Under the pieces are notes generated by a model, which saw nothing but the letters and a program-made list of their open reading frames with translations, was not told the DNA's origin and did no database searches. Below, piece by piece: positions 6,099 to 10,379 of a DNA stretch of 10,379 nt. The stretch comes from Verrucomicrobiia bacterium (GTDB lineage: Bacteria > Verrucomicrobiota > Verrucomicrobiia > Opitutales > Opitutaceae). Made by a program: the position numbers and the translations under genes. Positions within the stretch are counted from its first letter, which is position 1. Every line of letters begins with the position of its first letter. Location of the stretch: positions 1 to 10,379 of the forward strand of contig JAUHWE010000109.1 in assembly GCA_030424825.1 (NCBI GenBank), in the 5' to 3' direction.

Positions 6099-7541
6099 AT
6101 GAAAACCGAAACAGCCGCATCAATCCCATCAACCAAAACCGATTCAAAACGCGACGTCATCAGCCCTCTCGACGGATCGGTTCTCTCTCAAATCGATATC
6201 GCTGGAAGTGATTCAGTCAAAGGAGCAGTTGAGAAATCGGAGCAGGCTTTCAAATCCTGGGCGCTTACACCGATTCGCGAAAGAGCCCAATTTCTCGCCC
6301 GTTTCAAAGAGAAGGTTGAACAAAACATGGGAGACATGGCTCAACTCATCTCCCAAGAGAACGGGAAGACGAAGGGTGAAGCCGGTGACGAGATCAAACG
6401 GGGACTCGAAGTGGTTGAATTCGCCACCAGTATTCCCAATCTTCCCATGGATAGCACCCTTGAGGTTAGCCGCGGTGTCCGTTGCCAATCAGAACACAGT
6501 CCCCTTGGAGTCACCCTGGGCATCACCCCCTTCAATTTCCCTGCCATGGTTCCGATGTGGATGTTCCCCATTTCAATGGTCTGTGGTAACAGCTTTGTTC
6601 TCAAACCATCAGAGCAGACTCCCTTGGCTGCATTGCGCATCGCAGACCTATTTCATGATTCTGGTCTTCCAGACGGTGTTTTCTCAGTCGTAAACGGTGA
6701 CAAGGAAACCGCTCGCTTATTAATGGAAAGCGACCCTGTGAAGGCGATTGGATTCGTGGGCTCAACCCCAGCGGCTCGCTCTATCTATGCGTTGGCGGGA
6801 CAACTGGGGAAACGTGCTCTCGCCCTAGGTGGCGCGAAAAACCACATTACCCTCATGGCGGACGCCGATCCCGAGATCGCTACCGCAAATATCGTGGCTT
6901 CCGCGATGGGCTGCGCGGGACAGCGCTGCATGGCGGCGAGCGTTCTGATCCTAGTCGGAGATTGCAGCGCCCTTCTCGATAGGATAATTGAGTTAGCTAG
7001 CAAAATTGAGTTGGGAAAAGACTTGGGTGCCGTCATTAGCGCCACAGCAAAAACCCGCATAACGGGATACATTAACCAAGCGGAAGCGGAAGGCGCGAAA
7101 ATCCTTCTGGATGGTCGAACGACACCTTCAGCAGGGAACCCCAATGGGTTCTGGGTCGGGCCTACCGTCATTGACGGAGTCACAACTGACTCCGATTGTA
7201 TTAATGATGAAATTTTTGGCCCAGTGCTTTCAGTGCTACAAGTCGATTCTCTCGACGAGGCCTTAGCGATTGAAAACGCCAGTCCGTTCGGAAATGCTGC
7301 ATCGATATACACGCAAAGCGGAGCGACCGCAGAAAGATACGCAACCGAAGCCAATGCGGGTATGGTCGGAGTCAATATTGGTGTGCCAGTACCTCGGGAT
7401 CCATTTCCTTTGGGTGGCTGGAACGCGTCGCGATTTGGCGTGGGGGACATGACCGGAGCGGAAGGCATCCGGTTTTGGACGCAAACGAAAAAGATAACGA
7501 GCAAATGGAGCAACAAAGCGGCTCGTAGCTGGATGAGCTAA
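6099..7541 (+). CDS. CoA-acylating aldehyde dehydrogenase, methylmalonate-semialdehyde dehydrogenase-like
   Basis: This is a 480-residue cytoplasmic aldehyde dehydrogenase. TPFNFP (143-148), LKPSEQTP (168-175), GFVGSTPAA (218-226) and EIFGPV (371-376) are ALDH landmarks. The catalytic Cys277 lies in CAGQRCMA, and the position of the usual general-base Glu is Asn248 in GGAKNH. That replacement marks the methylmalonate-semialdehyde dehydrogenase (IolA/MmsA) group, which transfers the acyl product to CoA. Arg101 (KRGLEVVEF) and Arg276 (before the Cys) match the two arginines that hold the substrate carboxylate in IolA. The C-terminal PVPRDPFPLGGW differs from the PVPMAFFPF form familiar in IolA, so the true substrate may be another three-carbon semialdehyde. 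It starts 33 bp after the SDR and ends 7 bp before the transaldolase, which indicates co-transcription. There are no other inositol or valine genes here. Confidence 0.92.
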   Translation: MKTETAASIPSTKTDSKRDVISPLDGSVLSQIDIAGSDSVKGAVEKSEQAFKSWALTPIRERAQFLARFKEKVEQNMGDMAQLISQENGKTKGEAGDEIKRGLEVVEFATSIPNLPMDSTLEVSRGVRCQSEHSPLGVTLGITPFNFPAMVPMWMFPISMVCGNSFVLKPSEQTPLAALRIADLFHDSGLPDGVFSVVNGDKETARLLMESDPVKAIGFVGSTPAARSIYALAGQLGKRALALGGAKNHITLMADADPEIATANIVASAMGCAGQRCMAASVLILVGDCSALLDRIIELASKIELGKDLGAVISATAKTRITGYINQAEAEGAKILLDGRTTPSAGNPNGFWVGPTVIDGVTTDSDCINDEIFGPVLSVLQVDSLDEALAIENASPFGNAASIYTQSGATAERYATEANAGMVGVNIGVPVPRDPFPLGGWNASRFGVGDMTGAEGIRFWTQTKKITSKWSNKAARSWMS

Positions 7542-7548
7542 TAGAGAT

Positions 7549-8625
7549 ATGGATACAAAAACGATACCTTGCAAACTAGACGAAATGCGGCTCCTTGGGG
7601 CTGACTGGTGGAACGACTCCTGCGACTTGACTCAATTGGCCGAAGCGGTATCCAAAGGCGCGACCGGAGCCACCTCCAATCCGGTAATCGTCGAAGCCGC
7701 TGTCAATGCGGACAAGAAAACTTGGCTGCCGGTGGTCGCGGAACTCTCTCGAAAGTATCCAAAGGAATCAACTGACGCAATTACCTGGCGGCTCATTGCC
7801 ATCATCGGTCGCCAAGCTGCCGAAACCCTCCTTCCCGTCTTTCAACAGACTAATGGGGAAAAGGGATATCTCTCCTTACAGGTGAATCCGAAGCACCACC
7901 TCGATGCAGAAAAAATGTTCGTGCAAGCCGTCGAGCTTGCATCAATCGCCCCAAACATCGCCATCAAGCTTCCAACCACTGCAACGGGACTAGCCGTGGC
8001 CGAGCGACTAGTGGGACAAGGCATTCCCGTTAATACGACTGTATCCTTTTCCGTGGCTCAGGCAGTGGCGGCGGCTGAGTCGATTGAACGCGGACTGAAT
8101 ACCTTTGCCTCAAACGGCGGCGATGTATCCAAAGTCCACCCTTACGTTACGATAATGACTGGCCGCGTAGGCGATTACCTGAAGCGTATCGCTAGCAAGG
8201 AAGGGACTGAAATCGAGTCTGAAAATGCGATCACCCTTTCTGGTGTCTATGTATTCAGGAAAGCGGCAAAAATATTTGAGCAGCGAGGATTTCAATCGAC
8301 TCTACTCGCCGCCGCCTACCGTCACGAGCTTCAGTGGTCTCAGATCATTGGCAAACGAGTGCTCCAATCAATTCCCTATGACTGGTGGAGGGCTTTCAGC
8401 AAATCCGATTTTGTCGTACGGGAGACAATCAATGACGAGGAAGACCCAACCCTACTGGCAGAGTTGCAGGAGAAGTTTCCAGACTTAGCCAAATTCTACG
8501 AATCGAATGGCCTGACTGTAAACGAGTTTCAATCATTCGAAGCGACCGTAAACACATTGGACCAGTTTATAGAGGGGTATGAAAACCTCCTCGCCCTAAT
8601 TGAGGAAGCGATGAGAGATGCCTAG
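7549..8625 (+). CDS. Transaldolase family protein (divergent)
   Basis: This is a 358-residue class I transaldolase-family protein. GATGATSNPVIV (37-48) is the family TSNP loop, QVNPKHHLDAEKM (111-123) the following conserved strand, and IAIKLPTTATG (137-147) carries the Schiff-base lysine, Lys140. NTTVSFSVAQA (162-172) holds the usual phosphate-loop Ser region, and TIMTGRVGDY (201-210) replaces the common SPFVGRxxD, keeping Arg206. A C-terminal extension of about 75 residues ends in a helical QFIEGYENLLALIEEAM. The enzyme should transfer a dihydroxyacetone unit between a ketose donor and an aldehyde acceptor. The divergent loop and the neighbours (a sugar-acid SDR and a C3-semialdehyde dehydrogenase) suggest a specialised catabolic role rather than the pentose-phosphate housekeeping enzyme. 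It lies 7 bp after the ALDH gene and 14 bp before the regulator. Confidence 0.9.
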   Translation: MDTKTIPCKLDEMRLLGADWWNDSCDLTQLAEAVSKGATGATSNPVIVEAAVNADKKTWLPVVAELSRKYPKESTDAITWRLIAIIGRQAAETLLPVFQQTNGEKGYLSLQVNPKHHLDAEKMFVQAVELASIAPNIAIKLPTTATGLAVAERLVGQGIPVNTTVSFSVAQAVAAAESIERGLNTFASNGGDVSKVHPYVTIMTGRVGDYLKRIASKEGTEIESENAITLSGVYVFRKAAKIFEQRGFQSTLLAAAYRHELQWSQIIGKRVLQSIPYDWWRAFSKSDFVVRETINDEEDPTLLAELQEKFPDLAKFYESNGLTVNEFQSFEATVNTLDQFIEGYENLLALIEEAMRDA

Positions 8626-8639
8626 AGAGTGACTACCCC

Positions 8640-9584
8640 ATGACAGGCGAAAGGAAACCGAACCGAATTGATCACATAGACTTCCCCATCGACTGGAAGC
8701 AGCCGAGCTATCGAATCGTATCTACGACACGCCGCAATTCCAATGATCGCATCCGGATTAACTTAAAGCCGTTTTTCCTGGGATTCAACCAAGTTGCGAT
8801 CGACGCGCCGGTTAGCCACCCCGCTCATCGGCATTCCAGTTTCGAGTTAATCGTGGTGAAGGAGGGTCCCTACCGATGCCGACTGAACGGCGAGTCGATC
8901 CAGCTAAAGTTCACCAACTGCCTTTTAATAAAGCCGGGGGACTTTCATGAAGTGGATCTCCGTCCGGGCCAGCGCCACTATGTCCTTCAATTCGATCTTG
9001 AGGAAGCGCTACCCAATTCGAACCACAATATTTTCGTATTCGATCGGAACTTGGATCCCGCCCAACAAGCGTTTTCGGCACCTATTGCAGAGATCGAACC
9101 CCTGCTGAAAAGCATCGCTGACCAGGCCAAGCACGATCGCCGGTTCGCCTCCGAAATCCAGGACAGCCTGATTGAACTCATTTTCTGGATACTCGTTAGC
9201 TATATTCCAGCGAACCGACTTTCACCGGCATTTCGAAAGATGTCGAACGACCAGCAGTTCCTGAATCGACTCGAGGATTTAGCGCTGAGCCATTATGGTA
9301 AGCATCTTACATTAGACAAACTGGCAAAGCAGATGGACATCAGCAAATCGACCCTGGCAAAACGCTGTTCTGAACTTCTTGGTGAATCACCCAGCCACTA
9401 CTTGCTTCGAGTCAAAATCGAACAGGCAGCCAACTTGCTAAAAACAACGGACGCCCCCATAAAGGAAATCAGCTTCAATCTTGGATTTCAAAATCCCTAC
9501 CACTTTTCACGCGTCTTCAAACGCCTTTCTGGTCAGTCTCCCTCGGAATTCAGAAACCAGAACAACGATCAAAGTAGTCGGTGA
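8640..9584 (+). CDS. AraC-family transcriptional regulator with cupin-like sensor domain
   Basis: This is a 314-residue DNA-binding regulator. The N-terminal half is an AraC-type cupin sensor (about 35-130) with PAHRHSSFELIVV (61-73), a Gly-rich turn and IKPGDFHEV (97-105), typical of AraC proteins that sense sugars. The C-terminal domain (about 205-305) has two helix-turn-helix units: LTLDKLAKQMDISKSTLAKR (223-242) and PIKEISFNLGFQNPYHFSRV (273-292). The latter carries the signature GFxNPYHFSRxFKRxxGxSPSEFR. As the last gene of the SDR-ALDH-transaldolase operon it most likely controls that operon and itself, with the 5106-5138 direct repeats as the likely site. The inducer is unknown. No strong Shine-Dalgarno is seen; coupling to the upstream gene 14 bp away is plausible. 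Confidence 0.95.
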   Translation: MTGERKPNRIDHIDFPIDWKQPSYRIVSTTRRNSNDRIRINLKPFFLGFNQVAIDAPVSHPAHRHSSFELIVVKEGPYRCRLNGESIQLKFTNCLLIKPGDFHEVDLRPGQRHYVLQFDLEEALPNSNHNIFVFDRNLDPAQQAFSAPIAEIEPLLKSIADQAKHDRRFASEIQDSLIELIFWILVSYIPANRLSPAFRKMSNDQQFLNRLEDLALSHYGKHLTLDKLAKQMDISKSTLAKRCSELLGESPSHYLLRVKIEQAANLLKTTDAPIKEISFNLGFQNPYHFSRVFKRLSGQSPSEFRNQNNDQSSR

Positions 9585-9592
9585 ACTTTCAA

Positions 9593-9610
9593 CCTGAGCT
9601 TCGTCGAAGG
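9593..9610. repeat. Short CCTGAGCTTCGTCGAAGG hairpin, common intergenic repeat type
   Basis: CCTGAGCTTCGTCGAAGG begins 8 bp after the regulator stop and contains the small stem CTTC/GAAG. It closely resembles the CCTGAGCTTGTCGAAGG-type sequence found repeatedly in intergenic DNA of many bacteria (recalled, not searched). Confidence 0.4.
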
Positions 9611-9653
9611 TCCGAGCACCCACCAGAACCCTGCGAATTGCCCCAATAGAACC

Positions 9654-9707
9654 TGTAGGAACGGCTTTACGACGCGATACCCGAACCGTTATCGCAGCAT
9701 AAAGCGC
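9654..9707. repeat. REP-like inverted repeat between the regulator and the HAD gene
   Basis: Starting with the REP-like GTAGGAACGG, the arms CGGCTTTACGACGCGATA (9662-9679) and TATCGCAGCATAAAGCGC (9690-9707) pair imperfectly around a 10-base loop. It resembles the GTAGGAGCGGCTTTACGCCGCGA class of repetitive extragenic palindromes. There is no T-run after it, so it is not a standard intrinsic terminator, though it may stabilise the 3' end of the upstream mRNA. Confidence 0.6.
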
Positions 9708-9726
9708 TCGCGCAATCTAATCTCCC

Positions 9727-10379
9727 ATGAACACCGATCTCTCACATGTAAAAGCCATCATTTTCGATGTATTTGGAACGGTCGTTGACTGGCGCGGCAC
9801 GATCATCAAGGAGATTGCCGCAATCGGTACAGAACTCGGAGTATCCAGAAACTGGGGTGATTTCGCCGACCGATGGCGTCAAGGCTATCACGATGGAACC
9901 CAGAGTTTCCGAGACAACAAGCGAGACTGGCTTAAGGCCGACACCATGCATTGGGAGCGGCTAGAGTTATTGAAATCTGAATTTGGACTCGATCCGCTTT
10001 CTCGGGATGAGCTCGCGCATCTCAACAAAGTCTGGCACCGACTGACTCCATGGCCTGACTCCGTCGAAGGGCTCACTCGCCTGAAAAAGAAATTCATTAT
10101 CGGCACTTTGTCCAACGGCGACAACGGACTCCTCGTGCACATGGCCAAGAACGCAGGTCTCCCATGGGATGTAATCATGGGGGCGGAAAACTTCCAATCG
10201 TACAAACCCGATCCAAAAGTCTATCTCGGGGCCGTCGAACTTCTCGGATACAAACCCCACGAAGTCATGGTGGCGGCAGCTCACCTTTCAGATCTCAATA
10301 GCGCCCGAAAGTATGGTCTCAGGACAGGATTTGTCGCCAGACATGACGAGTTTGGCGACAGCGGTGTGCAACCTGATCT
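9727..10379 (+). CDS. Haloacid dehalogenase type II-like HAD hydrolase, C-terminus cut by window edge
   Basis: The frame from the ATG at 9727 runs 217 codons to the window edge without a stop; the usual length is about 220-240 residues, so only a short tail is missing. The motif IIFDVFGTVVDW gives nucleophile Asp14, and the residue two positions on is Phe rather than the Asp of phosphatase-type HADs. That favours the haloacid dehalogenase type II subgroup. Arg23 follows, motif II is TLSNG (127-131), motif III is KPDPKVY (160-166), and motif IV is AAAHLSDL with Asp189. The SSNxxD motif of characterised L-2-haloacid dehalogenases is not retained, so dehalogenation is possible but unproven. No Shine-Dalgarno is visible. 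It follows a 142-bp gap with two REP-like repeats, so it is probably a separate transcription unit. Confidence 0.88.
   Translation, partial: MNTDLSHVKAIIFDVFGTVVDWRGTIIKEIAAIGTELGVSRNWGDFADRWRQGYHDGTQSFRDNKRDWLKADTMHWERLELLKSEFGLDPLSRDELAHLNKVWHRLTPWPDSVEGLTRLKKKFIIGTLSNGDNGLLVHMAKNAGLPWDVIMGAENFQSYKPDPKVYLGAVELLGYKPHEVMVAAAHLSDLNSARKYGLRTGFVARHDEFGDSGVQPD

Noticed and set aside
6785..7516. A 243-codon minus-strand open frame opposite the aldehyde dehydrogenase
   Set aside because: It is antisense to a strongly supported ALDH, and its Ser/Pro/Arg-rich translation is typical of an antisense shadow.
9654..9726. Intrinsic terminator after the AraC gene
   Set aside because: The imperfect stem is not followed by a T-run; it fits a REP-like element better.

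Overview
The window reads as a carbohydrate/sugar-acid catabolism region of a Gram-negative, probably marine bacterium. A Verrucomicrobiota (Opitutae-like), Lentisphaerota or Planctomycetota origin is my best guess. The reasons are a secreted type I sulfatase, a secreted hydrolase and an exported xylose-isomerase-like TIM barrel next to sugar-oxidoreductase genes, a TRAP-type binding lipoprotein, and an almost complete lack of Shine-Dalgarno sites. The taxonomy is inference only; no rRNA or marker gene is present.

Layout. (1) The N-terminal 196 residues of a secreted sulfatase run leftward off the left edge (590 to 1). (2) A rightward two-gene unit holds a secreted alpha/beta hydrolase (864-1727) and a gluconate-5-dehydrogenase-like SDR (1742-2518), joined by a 14-bp gap with the only clear AGGAG ribosome site in the window. 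(3) A leftward single gene encodes a DctP-type TRAP solute-binding lipoprotein (2809-3813). It is flanked on both sides by copies of a dispersed GTAGGG-ended inverted-repeat element, and no TRAP membrane subunits are present. (4) A rightward gene encodes an exported xylose-isomerase/hydroxypyruvate-isomerase-like TIM barrel (4173-5054). (5) A compact rightward operon follows: a D-mannonate-oxidoreductase-like SDR (5223-6065), a methylmalonate-semialdehyde-dehydrogenase-like CoA-acylating ALDH (6099-7541), a divergent transaldolase (7549-8625) and an AraC-family regulator (8640-9584), with gaps of 33, 7 and 14 bp. A 13-bp direct repeat with 20-bp periodicity lies about 85-115 bp upstream of the first gene and is a good candidate for the regulator's binding site. 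(6) REP-like repeats are followed by an almost complete haloacid-dehalogenase-type HAD protein (9727 to the right edge).

How the genes may work together (inference). The combination of a carboxylate-binding TRAP protein, a uronate-type SDR, a transaldolase and a C3-semialdehyde dehydrogenase suggests a pathway in which a six-carbon keto-acid, or a sulfo-sugar by analogy with the sulfo-transaldolase (sulfo-TAL) route, is cleaved by the transaldolase. The three-carbon semialdehyde so released would then be oxidised by the ALDH. This is the most interesting hypothesis in the window, but the sequence alone does not fix the substrate. No RNA gene, CRISPR array or complete insertion sequence was seen.
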